From Glebionis coronaria (lineage: Eukaryota; Streptophyta; Magnoliopsida; Asterales; Asteraceae), in the NCBI GenBank assembly GCA_025667525.1, contig JANFOE010000054.1, positions 1,890,501 through 1,954,500 on the forward strand: 64,000 nt of DNA. Direction: 5' to 3'. Of this stretch, positions 1-11,462 are shown in pieces. The position numbers and the translations under genes are program-made. The notes beneath the pieces are model-generated. The model worked only from the letters and a program-made list of their open reading frames with translations. It ran no database searches and was not told where the DNA came from. Every line of letters starts with the position of its first letter. Position 1 is the stretch's first letter.

Positions 1-405
1 AATAATTCTTCTCCCGCCAAGGGAGCCACCCCTCGGGATCTAACAAACCATCAATGTATGACCAAATGAAGACGACTCGAGCATATGCCCTCCATGGTCT
101 CCCAAGATAGCTTCTAATTAAATCACTTGCCGCACATCGTTGTAAGTTTTTAGTAGCGCAGATGTTAAAATTTATGAACGGCATCCCTGTTTTTTGGAAG
201 GGATATGTTGGTGACTGGGCTGTGATCGCAGTGCTAGTTTGTTCGGGTAGAGGTGTTATCCTTATAATGTTACATTTTTGAAAGATAACATCACCAAATA
301 TGTAATCCTTCTCTATAGACCTGTGTGAAGGAGGGACGTTGCATCTATATAATGCTGCAAATTCTGCATTGACACGGAGGGCTACACTTATTGAATCAAA
401 GTTGC
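1..405 (-). pseudogene. Pectinesterase (pectin methylesterase) fragment, cut by window edge
   Basis: Read on the minus strand from about 405 to 1, one frame stays open and matches the C-terminal half of plant pectinesterases, cell-wall enzymes that demethylesterify homogalacturonan. Visible landmarks are VALRV, the DYIFG block (family DFIFG, with the catalytic Asp), FQKCNI, TAITAQ, TGMPF, and the LGRPW block followed by SYIDG and DPEGWLPW. About 25 residues expected between the YRC segment and DYIFG, including the QDT catalytic motif, are missing, so the product would be inactive. The start is not visible upstream and the end lies outside the window. I infer a gene fragment or pseudogene. Recognition of the family is strong. 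Confidence 0.8.
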
Positions 406-587
406 CCTGATGGTGGCTTTAACCCGTTAGTCCATTACCCAACCAGGCAACCAGCCCACTTGTCATCTCCAGTATGAAGTTTTTAAATTGTATGCCTTAC
501 CTGGCCAATGACGACAATTTGTTGAATCAAACCACCATCTCTCTCTTTCCTGACTTTGGTGCTACCTTTTTTCTTTATCAATGTTAA

Positions 588-710
588 CTACCAAAAATCA
601 GAGCATGAACACTTCCCATCTTTAATGATGAAACCTACTTGCATCACGAACTACAATTTCCCGACAGGCGATGTTACTTATAAACTTCAAAACCATATGA
701 CAATATCCAC
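588..710 (-). pseudogene. DYW-type PPR protein pseudogene, C-terminal piece (distal to copia insertion)
   Basis: Minus-strand reading gives the end of a DYW domain: a CH pair, the segment NIACREIVVRDASRFHH, then KDGKCSC and a terminal DFW before a TAG stop at 588. DYW domains are cytidine-deaminase-like editing domains at the C-terminus of organellar PPR proteins. Two small frameshifts occur, one after FHH and one before DFW. The sequence continues the piece at 7021-7290: removing the intervening retrotransposon and one copy of its 5-bp duplication restores a continuous CGYCH motif (family CGDCH) across the join. It is a pseudogene. Confidence 0.85.
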
Positions 711-1206
711 TGTAGAAAAACATGAATCAAGAGGCCTCAAACACTTATACTTTTATTAACAAGATCAAAGCACAAAACAGAATAATAAAAACTAAAGACT
801 ACCAGTGCTACTCACGTGTAACCCTATTATCTACATGATAATAGTTTTACAATCAAAGAGACAACAATGGAAAGATTTAAACAAGTTTTTGAGACCAAGT
901 GTTTTTTAGAGAGAGTAAGTAGCTGTGTGTTGAAAAACACACAGATGAAAATAAAGAGGCGATCCAAACAATGAGATGCACGCTCCCATCTTAAATAAAC
1001 CCTAAAGGCTAAAGAGCCGTTAAACATGGGCTTCAATGGGCTTGAGTCCAAGTCCAGCAGCAACTTAAGAAACTTCACAACATTGGTCCTTATAGTCCAA
1101 AAGTTCCTTCAGACCAAATCCTTTTATGCTAACTGAAAGTTTAAACAACACACAATAAGCCCTTATGGTTAAACATGGTTATCAGATTAGGTCCTCAAAA
1201 TTAACA
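711..1206 (-). repeat. copia-1 3' LTR
   Basis: A 496-bp direct repeat of 6513-7020, bounded by TG and CA. For the minus-strand element this is the 3' LTR. It lacks a 12-bp internal duplication present in the other LTR near 6840. Confidence 0.93.
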
Positions 1207-1217
1207 TCCCCCCTTAA
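1207..1217 (-). other. copia-1 polypurine tract
   Basis: On the minus strand a run of A and six G residues lies directly against the 3' LTR. This is the expected site for priming plus-strand DNA synthesis during reverse transcription. Confidence 0.75.
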
Positions 1218-2391
1218 TCTGATAACCCATACAAATTGATCATGCCTATTTTTCCAACAAGTTTCTCATGCTGGTCTACATCCAACCCTTTTGTAAAGAT
1301 ATCTGCAATTTGATTTGCAGAATCTACTTTAACAGTTTTAACCACCCCATTCAAAAATTTTTCCCTCACAAAGTGAAGGTCAATTTCAAGATGCTTGGTT
1401 CTTTCATGAAAAACAAGGTTGGCTGCTATTTTAATAGCAGAATTACTATCACAAAATAGATCCACAGGCAAAAGATTGTAACATTTTAAATCTTTTAAAC
1501 TTTGAGGATCCATATGACTTCACTTGTCACAGAAGCAAGAGCTCTATACTCTGCTTCTGCTGAAGATTTTGAGAGAGTATGTTGTTTTTTGCTCTTCCAA
1601 GAAATCAAGTTTCCATTCAAGAAAACACAATACCCACTAACAGACCTCCTTGTCACAATACATTTTGCCCAGTCAGCATCAGAAAAGGCTTTAAGAGACA
1701 TACCAGAGTTTCTAGCATCATTAATACCAAGACCTGGAGATCCCTTTAGATATCTTAAAATTCTAAAGGCAATTTCTGATGAGACAGCAAAGGAGAATGC
1801 ATAAATTGACTTAAACAATGCACAACATAAGAAATGTCAGGTCTTGTATTGGTCAGATAAATTAACTTTCCCATAAGTTTTGGTATTCAACAATATTATC
1901 AAGGAAAGGGTCATTTTCTGAAGGTTGGTTGGAAATAGACATCTTTGACACCAAAGGTGTCTTAGATGGTTTGCAGGCAAGCAAACACATACTTTCTTTG
2001 GTTCAAACATATTCCAGAATCAGTTTTGATAACTTCTATTCCTAAAAAAGAATTGCAGGTTTCCCAAATCTTTAATTTTGAACTTACCTTTCAAAAACGT
2101 TTTGAAGTTATCAATTTCACTTTTGTTATTGCCAGTAAAAATGATGTCATCCACATAAACAAGAACAACAATAAACAATTTATCATCAAACTTAGTATAG
2201 AGAGAGTAGTTAGATTTGCTTTGAACAAATCCATTTTCCACAAGAATAAAAGTAAGTTTAGAATTCCACTGTCTTGGAGATTGTTTGAGTCCATAAATGG
2301 ACTTCTTCAATCTACAAACTAGATTTTTATTTCCAGTATAGAAACCTTGTAGAGGTTTCATGAAGACAGTTTCATCTAACGCACCATACAA
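1214..2391 (-). pseudogene. copia-1 reverse transcriptase and RNase H remnant
   Basis: From 2391 downward the frame gives the C-terminal half of a copia RT, including SIYGLKQSPRQW and the catalytic YVDD motif near 2150. From 1818 downward comes a copia RNase H with RYLKGSPGLG, DADWA, SVSGYCVFL, SSAEAEYRAL and, after a frame change near 1500, DSNSAIKIA, HERTKHLEIDLHFVREK and ADIFTKGL. Breaks near 2020 and 1500 prevent one continuous product. It is decayed, with family assignment certain. Confidence 0.9.
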
Positions 2392-2751
2392 AAAAGCATT
2401 GTTGATATTAAGTTGATAAATAGGCCAAGACTAGTTAACAGCCAAATTAATCAAACATCTAACAGTAACCATTTTCACAACAGGGGAAAAAGTCTCTTCA
2501 TAATCAATTCCTTCTTTTTGGCCACAACCCATAGCAACAAGTCTAGCTTTGTACCTTTCTATTTCACTACTGGCTTTAAACTTAAGTTTTCAAACCCATT
2601 TAGAATTTAAGGCAGTCCTACCAGCAAGTAACTCAACTAAGTCCCAAGTATTATTTTCAAGCAAAGCAGCAAATTCCAAATTCATAGCATCAACCCAATG
2701 AGGGTTTTGAGAGGCTTCAAAGAAATTTCTAGGTTCACTATTCTTATTCAG

Positions 2752-4057
2752 TTAGGTCACAAAACACAAAGCATCCCCTTTAATCCTAGAATATCCCATA
2801 AATTTTTCAATCCCATATTTGACTTTTGAATTGACCACAAAATCATTATAATTTTTTGGAAAAACAGAAGGTCTAGAAGACCTTCTTAACCCTTGATTTC
2901 CCTGAGCATTAAAATTAGGATTGTTCCCCAAGTTTTTAGCCATGTTTTGATCATGAGAAGGAAGAGTAAGGTTAAAATCTAAAGTACCCTTAGAAATATG
3001 ATTGTCATCAAGTGTGGAAGCCTCATTCCCATTTGAGCTGGCATATGTGGTGTCATTGCCTGAGGCAATGTGTCCACTATCACCAAAGCTCATGGGTGGG
3101 TTGCTAGCACTTGGTGACCCATGGTCACCAGTATGTGCATTTGTTACTCTCTCATCATCATAGGGTAGCTCATAGTTATATAAATAAAAAAAAGTCAAAC
3201 CTTTATCATTTTGGAAAACATCAAATTCTTCATTATTATTCTTTTTATTCAAGGTACCATCTTTAAAAGGAAAAATAGATTCAAAAAATTTGACATCTCT
3301 AGAAACAAAGAATTGATGTCTATCAAGACTATAAAGCTTGTAACCTTTTTGAGAATTAGAAAAACCTATCATAACACATTTTTCAGACCTACTGGTCAAA
3401 TTATCATGATTGTTTAAACTAGTAGCAAAACAAAGACAACCAAAAGTTCTGATATGAGAGAGATTTGGGGATGAATTATAAATCATCTCATAAGGAGATC
3501 TACCATTTAGCACAAAATAAGGTAATATGTTAATAAGATAAGTAGCAGTTAGAGTACATTCAGTCCAAAATCTTAAAGGTATTCCCCCTGAAACATAAGG
3601 CATCTAGTTACATTTAACAGATGCCTATGTTTCCTTTCAGCAACCCCATTTTGTTGTGGAGTGTAAGGGCATGATGTCTGGTGTATAATTCCTTGATTAT
3701 GACATAAATTTTGAAAACTATGATTGACAAACTCTGTTCCATTGTCACTTCTAAAGATTTTGACATTTCTTTTAAACTATTTTTTAACAGATTGAAATTT
3801 TTTTCAATATTAGTCCCAGCTTCATCTTTGCTTTTAATCAAATACACACACACAACCCTTGTATAATCATCCACAACAGTCAAGAAATACCTATGAACCG
3901 TATGACTGGTCACCCTATAAGGACCCCACAAATCTAAATGAACAAGATCACCAATAGCTTTAGTTTTATGATCACTTAAAGGAAATGGTTCTCTAGTTTG
4001 TTTAGCTCTTTGAGATATTTCAAATAAATCAGTTTGACCAAAGTCAGTTATGTTCAA
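2752..4057 (-). pseudogene. copia-1 integrase remnant
   Basis: The 4057-3614 frame holds the integrase core start: HLDLWGPY with the first catalytic Asp and VDDYTR with the second. A frameshift follows, and the third acidic residue lies in the QNGVAERKHR block around 3630-3650, in another frame. The 3603-2752 frame resumes with FWTECTLTATYLINILP, FGCLCF and the GFSNSQKGYKLYSLD segment that closes copia integrases. A low-complexity linker toward RT follows. Several frameshifts make it non-functional. Confidence 0.88.
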
Positions 4058-4111
4058 AACATTTTTTAGAACACTTAGAGCAGGGTCAGCAGGGTGACCT
4101 AATCTAATATG

Positions 4112-4753
4112 TCAGTCATGTTTAGAAAGAGAGCAAGTAGGCACACTGAAATTATTCACCATCTTAGTACCGTCTATATCTAAATAGTAAAGACCACCAG
4201 ATTGTCTACTAGTCCCTAAAACAGTTTGGTGATTCAAATCCTGATTCACAAAAAAACATTTATTCTCATAAAAAACAACCAACACTTTGTTATCCTTAGC
4301 AAGTTTATGAACAGAAATAAGGGTAACACAATAATCAGGAATAACAAGAACATCAAACAAAACCAGCCCATTTGAAAGTTTGAGGTTACCAATTTTGGAG
4401 ATAATGGCTTCAGTCCCATTGGGATGAGCCACTTTAATATTTAAGTGTGAAATATCAAACACATTGTCCAATTCAGTTTCATTATTGGTCATATGTTGAT
4501 TAGCCCCAGAATCAACAACCTTCCCATTATAACCCAGTTTTGTTTTGATGTTAGTGTTGGAACAAAAAAATCTTTCAAAGTTATCATTAAACACTTTGCT
4601 ATTGTTAAAGTAAATACCTGCCATATTGGCATGAACCCCCTTTTGAGAATCAGTTGCAGAATTCTTGTTATCCTTAATAAGAGAGAGCAAAGAGGTCAAT
4701 TGTTCATCAGTGAACCCTGATGAAGAAGGTGTACCAACAGAATTGTTGGACAC
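4112..4753 (-). pseudogene. copia-1 protease and gag-pre-integrase remnant
   Basis: This 213-codon open stretch contains the retroviral-type aspartic protease motif DSGANQHMT near 4500, followed by the gag-pre-integrase segment ending with GGLYYLD near 4200. In intact elements this is part of one gag-pol polyprotein. Here it is separated from gag by a frame change near 4790 and from integrase by a break near 4080-4110. Confidence 0.88.
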
Positions 4754-5823
4754 ATTTTTCCCTTTATAATTTTGCCCCCCTTTTCTTTTTCCAAAGTCAC
4801 TAGGATAGCGATTTTAAAACACCTATCAATGGTGTGCCCATTATACCTATAATTCTCACACACAATTTCAGCATTAGAATTAGCATTAGGTCTATACCCA
4901 TTGTTGTTAGTAGCATTAGGTCTAAAGCCAGTGGTGCTAGAGCTAGGTCTAAAGTTACCATTGTTGCCAAAGTTAGGTATGAAATTACCAGTTTGAGAAT
5001 TCTGAAAATTTTGAGATCTTTGAACATTGTTTCTAGCAGGCCCATTAGAAAGAAAAGCAGATGTCTAAGTCCTCTGAGAGGAACCAGTAAGAGTGCCAGA
5101 TGCAACTCTGTGAGACTCCTCACTAGAGATAATGGCATCAGCACCCTTAACATCTGGTAAAGTTTCCCTAAAGAGAATAGAACTCCTAATACTCATATAA
5201 GAATCATCAAGCCCCATCAAAAATTGCATAAGTTTCAACAATTGATTATGTTTCTTAAACTCACCAGCAGCAGAGCACAAACAATTAGGTAATTCAACCA
5301 TAGCATCATAATGTTTCCAATAAGCATTCAGTTTATGATAGTAATCAGACAAGTTAGACCCATTCTGCTTAAGTGTGTTAATTTTATGATGAAGATTAAA
5401 AATCACAGACCCATCAACTTTATGATAAGTTTCATTAAGATCATTCCAAACATGTTTAGCCTTTTTTGAGAAAATTTGACCAAGGAAAAATTCCTCAGAA
5501 ATAGAGTTCAAAATCTATCCAAGAACAACATCATTCACCCTATCCCACTATTTTCCCAAAATTTCATCAGTTATGGACCTTCTACAAGACCCATCAATAA
5601 AACCAATTTTGTTTTTTCCTTCCAAAGCAAGTAACATTGCATTAGCCCAAATTTGATAATTTTCAGTCCCCTTAAGTTTAATAGACACAACAGTCAATAC
5701 AGAAGTATCACTAGGGTGCAAATGCAAAGGGTCACTCAAATCAAGCTTGCTAATAAGTGTAACTAGATCAGTCACACTTAGATTATCATCATCACCATGT
5801 GCTGACTTATCATGATCAGACAT
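4754..5823 (-). pseudogene. copia-1 gag remnant
   Basis: Gag starts at the ATG at 5823 (MSDHDKSAHGDD). It contains the gag-polypeptide block with LKGTENYQIWANAM, continues in the 5511-5065 frame (KAKHVWNDL, SDYYHKLNAYW) and ends with a zinc-knuckle region near 4850. The knuckle reads C-x2-Y-x4-H-x4-C, so the second metal-binding Cys is Tyr, consistent with a TGT-to-TAT change. Between 5548 and 5520 two in-frame TAG stops replace what are normally Gln and Trp codons, again transitions. The linker between 5060 and 4860 is Asn-rich. Confidence 0.85.
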
Positions 5824-6494
5824 GGTGAAGGGTCAAAAGGTCAAAAAAGACAACTCACTAAACTGCAATAAAGTTCCCAGGCTTCCAAACCACTCAAGGG
5901 TGGCAGGTCAAGGGCAAGCAGAGAGTGAGGATCCAGATAAAGGGTTGAAAAAGTAAAAAACTACCAACCCAACAAAAAAACATATAGCAACAATAAACAC
6001 AAATAAGCAGATAGCAAGTAACAAATAAAGAGAGTAGAGGGGTGTTACATTGCTCTCAACCAAAGCTCAATCGAACTGTTACACCTAGATTCACTTAGTC
6101 TAGGAGTAACAGAACCTCCAAATCACAAACCCTAATTTTCCTTCGAGGGAAAATAGGGAAAATGACCAAAGAACAACAATCTAGCCACATAGATACAAAA
6201 CCCTTTCAAAAAGAAATGAAACCCTAATTTTTTTCAAGGAAAATTAGGGAAAATCACTTCAATCAAAGGATAAATGTACCAATCGTCCAAAAAAGTAACC
6301 AAATAATATGAAACACCAGATCTCAGAAACCCTAATTTTTTAAAACAAAAATTGAGGCATCAAAACTTTGAGTCAAAAAGTAATATTAACAGATCCTGCT
6401 ATCTCAATAGCAGACCTAATCAAAAAAGTATGTATCGTAAAAAACCCCCAAAAATTTTTGAAACCCTAAAAAAATATTTTCATAGGTTTTTAAT
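5824..6494 (-). other. copia-1 5' untranslated leader, no gene seen
   Basis: The leader lies between the primer-binding site and the gag start. It contains several copies of an ACCCTAA-type phrase and A-rich stretches but no coding signal that I can support. Confidence 0.6.
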
Positions 6495-6512
6495 AACCAG
6501 GCTCTGATACCA
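6495..6512 (-). other. copia-1 primer-binding site (tRNA-iMet)
   Basis: Directly after the 5' LTR the minus strand reads TGGTATCAGAGC. This is complementary to the 3' end of plant initiator tRNA-Met, the usual primer of Ty1/copia elements. Confidence 0.93.
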
Positions 6513-7020
6513 TGTAGAAAAACATGAATCAAGAGGCCTCAAACACTTATACTTTTATTAACAAGATCAAAACACAAAACAAAATAATAAAAACTAAAGA
6601 CTACCAGTGCTACTAACGTGTAGCCCTATTATCTACATGATCATAGTTTTACAATCAAAGAGACAACAATAGAAAGATTTAAACAAGTTTCTAAGACCAA
6701 GTGTTTTTTAGAGAGAGTAAGTAGTTGTGTGTTGAAAAACACACAGATGAAAATAAAGAGGCGATCCAAACAATGAGATACACGCTCCCATCTTAAACAA
6801 ACCCTAAAGGCTAAAGAGCCGTTAAACATGGGCTTCAATGTGGGCTTCAATGTGCATGAGTCCAAGTCCAGTAGCTTCTTAAGAAACTTCATAACATTGG
6901 TCCTTATAGTCCAAGAGTTCCTTCACACCAAATCCTTTTATGCTAACTGAAAGTTTAAACAACACACAATAAGCCCTTATGGTTAAACATGGTTATCAGA
7001 TTAGGTCCTCAAAATTAACA
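6513..7020 (-). repeat. copia-1 5' LTR
   Basis: A 508-bp repeat of 711-1206, bounded by TG and CA. It is about 96 percent identical to its partner by eye count and contains a 12-bp tandem duplication near 6840 that the other copy lacks. Confidence 0.93.
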
Positions 7021-7290
7021 TCCACAAACACGAAGATTCTTCACAACACGAATAACCGATCCAGGAACACTCTTAATCGGTCCATACGCAACAACAAGCC
7101 TCTCACTATGCCAGAAAAGCTGATTTTCGTTTGTCTTTTCCCTCTATATCACCCAACACAAAACTGACATCAGGTACATACCCTCTTCTCCTCATTTCCT
7201 CATCTAAATCATTGAGCAAGACGGACATCTCAAACGACACTTAATAATCCTAGCAGATTCTCAGCCTCGTCAAGATGCCCTGTCAAGAAG
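7021..7290 (-). pseudogene. DYW-type PPR protein pseudogene, proximal piece
   Basis: The minus strand reads a PPR-like segment GHLDEAENLLG, then an E/E+ region (LLNDLDEEMRRRGYVPD), then HSERLVVAYGPI, PGSVIRVVKNLRVCG and the first half of the DYW zinc motif. A one-base frameshift lies near HSER and a TGA follows the first PPR-like helix. Homology stops abruptly at about 7290, so the upstream PPR tract is missing. The gene continues at 710-588 on the far side of copia-1. Family knowledge: such proteins direct C-to-U RNA editing in organelles. Confidence 0.85.
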
Positions 7291-9042
7291 AAATCGAAAC
7301 AGGTTTGGGTTTAGTTTAAATAGGTTTTAGATTCGAGATAGAAGTGGGTTAAAAAGTTAAATGTTAAATGGGTTGACCCGCAAACTAATTTAACATGTTT
7401 AACTCGTGCAATAACACAACTTGTTTAGATAAACATGTATGCCTTGCTAGCTTGTTTATAGATAAGCTCCTTGATCATGGCTTTTGTAAAACGTGGACCA
7501 ACTTTAAGTTTTATATTCAAAAGCTGTTTGGATACTTAATGTGTACTGATAAAGCACTGATAAGCTTACCCAAACATTTGCGTTTTACGCCAGACATGAT
7601 CAAGCAGCTTATCAGATTATGAGTTAAATAGGCGCTTCAGATAAGCTTCATGATAATGGCTTACTCAAACATCCATATATGCAATAATGGTACATACGCA
7701 GATTTGACTTTCAGCATCGATATGAGGGTTGAGATCACAGATGAATCAAGTTTCTTAAATGCTGCAACTTATGGATTCGTCATGAAACATATAAGTACTA
7801 GACATTTATGATTGTTTCGAATTGATATTTAGGAAATATAAAGTTGTAGAGTGCAGATCAGCAGGTGAGTTTGCTTACATTTTTGTTCAGCAAAACATGT
7901 ACTGTGTTTATTTGATTTGTTACATAAAATTAGATCAACTTATGTCTTTGACATCCTCCTCTTGATCCTGATGACCTGGGAGTAACGTTTTGGTGCACTT
8001 TCTATGACACTAGAGGTATCAAAGGAGTTTATGGATTGTAGATACTTCACTTTAGCGCCACACCTTTTACATCTGTTGAACAAGTAAAGTTACACAGTTT
8101 TCTATAATTTCGGCTATCAGTTATGCGGCCTCTTAGAGGTGAAGTTAAATGGGCTAAACATAGTCTGTTTATAGATTTAAGTACTTGACATTCACAAAAA
8201 AGCAAGAAAACTAAGTTGCAATGAGGTAACAAGGAATTTTACGCCAGCCTTGCTAGGTGTTGGGTTAAGCATTTTCGACAAGATGAAATGGATTTCTTTT
8301 CCTATCAATGCCAATCAATATGTTCATGATTTCATCTGGAATCATGACAGGGCTGATTGGTTTTAAAAATAGAACACGCCAAAAATACAGCACTATGAAA
8401 CACACGTTGTGAACTGCTTGTCTGCATAGATAATGAGTTGCAGGAATTTGAGTGATTGGCTTCATATAAAAACTCGGCACACTCAAATCTGATTACTAGT
8501 TATGTCAGAACACAATAAGCAGCTAAAACCCTCCCCAGAAGTCCAAAACCATTAAACCTCTATCGATAACTAAACATAAATGAAAAGCCATGATAACAAA
8601 ATCAATTCAGTATAATGATCATTGCCACGACGCCAACTACCAAAAATTAATCAACAAACAGTAGCAACAAAGTGTACCTTTGTTACTAATACTAAACAAC
8701 AACACCATACCGAATCTTGACAGAGCTTGGTATTTGGGAGGTGTAATGTATCATACCCTACCTAAGGGTAGACACATACATAACTATATATGATTTGAAA
8801 AAAAATATAAATAGCGAGCGATTATATATCACTCATACTATTACAACAAGATTGAGATTCCTTCCCCTTTGTCCTTCATACTTCTCCTGCTGTTTTACAT
8901 GGTCGCTAAAAGTTTGAAGAAGCATATAATCACACAGAGTTTTCCAAGATCGGGAAAAGGTTAACCAGTTTGGTACTAACGTCGCAATCCCAGAATAGTA
9001 ACGGACGAGTGGCATGAGATTATAGATGATCTACAAAAGAGG
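7291..9042. other. Intergenic DNA with hAT-like MITE debris; no supported gene
   Basis: Short phrases of the GTGTTTGG / AAGCTTAT type with inverted partners (for example around 7530-7670) suggest small hAT-like inverted-repeat elements. Open frames on the minus strand at 8265-8486 and 8833-9015 have no family that I recognise. The second may be 3' UTR of the small gene just upstream. Confidence 0.4.
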
Positions 9043-11181
9043 CTAAAAACTGTCTGCATCAGCAGCATCCGTGAGGTAATAAGCAAGTAAAGACTTTATA
9101 AAAGTGGCTGCAAGGTAAACTACAAAGAACTCTTTGTTCGCAGGGTCGGGGAAATCAGTCTTCTCGAGAATCTTGGGTAAAAGAACGTGGTCAAAAACGG
9201 AATCCCTGTTATACATGACAAAAGAAAAATTATAGAATTAACGAACAAAACACTCGCTGTCTGACAACAACAGAAAAATAAAATGTTACCAGCTAGCCAG
9301 AAGTAACTAAATGAATAGCTAATCATGCATAATGAAACCTGCCATCATCTAATAACTAACTGCACATGAGTTGTAAGCTAGCGTAGCAGCATAATCGCAC
9401 AAAAAAACAGGTGCTACATTAATCAAATAATTATAATAATAAGTGAGCAGAGGATTACCCCGGCTCGTATCTAATCTCACACTAGTCATATACCCCTGAA
9501 TCTAATCATTAAAAAATTTAAATCATCATCATCATCATCATCTAACAATAACATATACATTGTAAGAACAACAACATAATCGCAAGGCATACATGTATCC
9601 GTTGTAAGAACGTGTTTGTTTAAGCTTATATGTGGGCTTATGAGCTCATTTCTGCTTATATTAACGGGTCACATAAAAGTACTAATCAAGCCTTCCAAAA
9701 TGAATCAAATATCAAGCATATAAGAAGCACACAAACAACCAGCAATGCATCTAGCTACCAATAGCCTTTGGTCCTATCAAATCAAGCCTTTTCAATAAAC
9801 TGATCACGCAACCCCAAGATGATATTCCATAGCCGTGAAACCCTTAGAGATCCTGATTGAGGAGAAAACAATGCTAATGCTTTAGGGGGTGTTTGAGATT
9901 GCTTATATAGGTTAATTATCTCCTTGTTCGATCACTTTCTTAGAAGCCAAATAAGCACTTTTGGGTTTTCCAAGAAAAGAAACAATTAACTAATCACTGC
10001 TTACCCCATTTTCATACAACATTAGCAAATTCAAACACTATCACCTGCAACGCTTTTTTCACAGGTGACTATTTCTAATAATTGTCAACTATATAGGCTT
10101 AAGCATTTTGTTAGAAGCTAATTATTTGCATCCAGGCATTAGTCTTGAACTTCAAGACTAATGCGCTTATAAAAGTTTAGGGTTTTTCTAACATGTGCCC
10201 TCAAGCACATGTTAAGTTGTATTTATTAAACACTGACTTTCCTTTTATATTCAAAATACATTTAATTCACATTAAATACATTCAAAATTCACTATAAATA
10301 AATAACAATTTGCGTTTAATAAACTCAAAGTTTACTTTTATACAAACATAAACATGTACACTCGGGAACATGTTAGAAATTCCCAAAAGTTCATTATGAT
10401 ACAAAAACTTATAAGTCTATAACAAAAAGCCGGAAATATAAGCTGCTAAATAAGCTTGTAAGGCGATATATAAGCTAAAACAAACACAACCTAAACACAT
10501 AACAAAAGCAAAAGCAACAGAAAAAGAAAATGTTACCAGCTAGGCAGTAGTAACTAAATGAATAACTAATCATACATAATGAAACCCGCAAATCATCTAA
10601 TAACTAACGGCATATGAGTTGTAAGCATAACAACATAACTATAATAATATGTAATATCTAATCTCACACTATAAACTAATACTAATCCTCGCGAACCAAA
10701 CACTTAGCAAGCGCATACGAGCTCATGATATATATATATAAGCAATAAACCGCTTATATATAGAAAAAAAAACATAAGCCCAATTCATAAGCTTAAACAA
10801 ATGCCCCCAAATCATAAAGATCATCTAACAATATAGCATAGCCGTTGTAAGAACGTGTGTCTTTAAGCTTATACGTGGGCTTATGAGCTCATTTCGGCTT
10901 AGATTACATAAGACCTAATTTTCCGGCTTATTTTGGGACTTATGAGCTTGTATAAAGCTCAGTATAGTAGTAGTATGATATAACAAACTTAAATAATAAG
11001 TCTAAAAAAGCCGGAAAATTGAGGATTATGAAAATGAAATAAGCTGTAGTAATACAATAAGTTGTATAAACCCTCAATTTGTAAAAAACCCTAAAAAATC
11101 AGAACACATATTCATTTCTATTATTAGAAAGCTAGAACAAGGAAATTCAGAGTATATATACCAATCCTTCTGATTCGTCAT
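9043..11181 (-). CDS. Possible two-exon gene for a 60-aa protein (unrecognised)
   Basis: Exon 1 would be 11162-11181, starting ATG and encoding MTNQKDW, with an in-frame TGA upstream. Exon 2 would be 9043-9205 and ends in TAG. The donor (GTATAT at 11161) and acceptor (a CAG at 9208-9206) join in phase across a Trp codon. The product (coding total 183 nt) continues DSVFDHVLLPKILEK, then a Pro-rich turn, a mildly hydrophobic helix (FFVVYLAATFIKSLLAYYL) and an Asp/Ala-rich tail. I do not recognise a family. Clean open frame, phase-matched splice sites and a plausible leader argue for a real small gene. The 2-kb intron contains a local duplication. It could also be the end of a larger gene whose exons I missed. 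Confidence 0.42.
9284..9660. repeat. Segmental duplication, copy A
   Basis: This stretch is repeated in the same order and orientation at 10531-10906, about 1.25 kb away. Shared landmarks are TGTTACCAGCTAG at its start, CATCTAATAACTAAC in the middle and GTGGGCTTATGAGCTCATTT at its end. Indels separate the copies. Both lie in the putative intron of the 9043-11181 gene. Confidence 0.75.
9513..9541. repeat. (ATC)n microsatellite
   Basis: A short run of ATC/TCA trinucleotides. Confidence 0.7.
10531..10906. repeat. Segmental duplication, copy B
   Basis: Partner of 9284-9660. It carries an extra AT-rich insertion near 10700-10790 with a TATATATATA run. Confidence 0.75.
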
Positions 11182-11462
11182 ATGTGAATCGAGTATTTTC
11201 TGGCTCTTGATTTTTAGATCGATTCAAAATGTGAAGTGAGAGAATAAGGTGACTAGGTTAAGTAAGGAATGAGAGATCAATTTAGGTTATACTAAATCTT
11301 TCCTTCTTATTGGTCTTTTATCTTATATGACTCTTTTCCTTCTTGGCCCAGTCCATTTAGTGTTTATAGCCTTTTTCTAACAATTTTCTTTTTCTTGCTT
11401 GCTTTCTTTCTTTAAACTTTTACTATCTGCTCGTTTTTTTACAATCGAGATAAAGTTAATAA

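Larger units (their letters stand above)
706..7025 (-). mobile_element. Ty1/copia LTR retrotransposon (copia-1), complete ends, decayed coding
   Basis: The element occupies 711-7020 and is flanked by the 5-bp duplication TCCAC at 706-710 and 7021-7025. It lies on the minus strand: LTRs at both ends start TG and end CA, a primer-binding site complementary to initiator tRNA-Met abuts the right LTR, and a purine tract abuts the left LTR. The order gag, protease, integrase, RT, RNase H is that of Ty1/copia. The coding region carries many stops and frameshifts, so it cannot move on its own. The two LTRs differ at about 20 positions plus one 12-bp duplication (counted by eye), so the insertion is not recent. 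It landed inside a DYW PPR pseudogene. Confidence 0.95.

Noticed and set aside
1268..1804. Plus-strand open frames across copia-1 RNase H
   Set aside because: Antisense shadows of the minus-strand RNase H.
8265..8486. 73-codon minus-strand frame as a gene
   Set aside because: No family resemblance, no convincing splice or promoter context.
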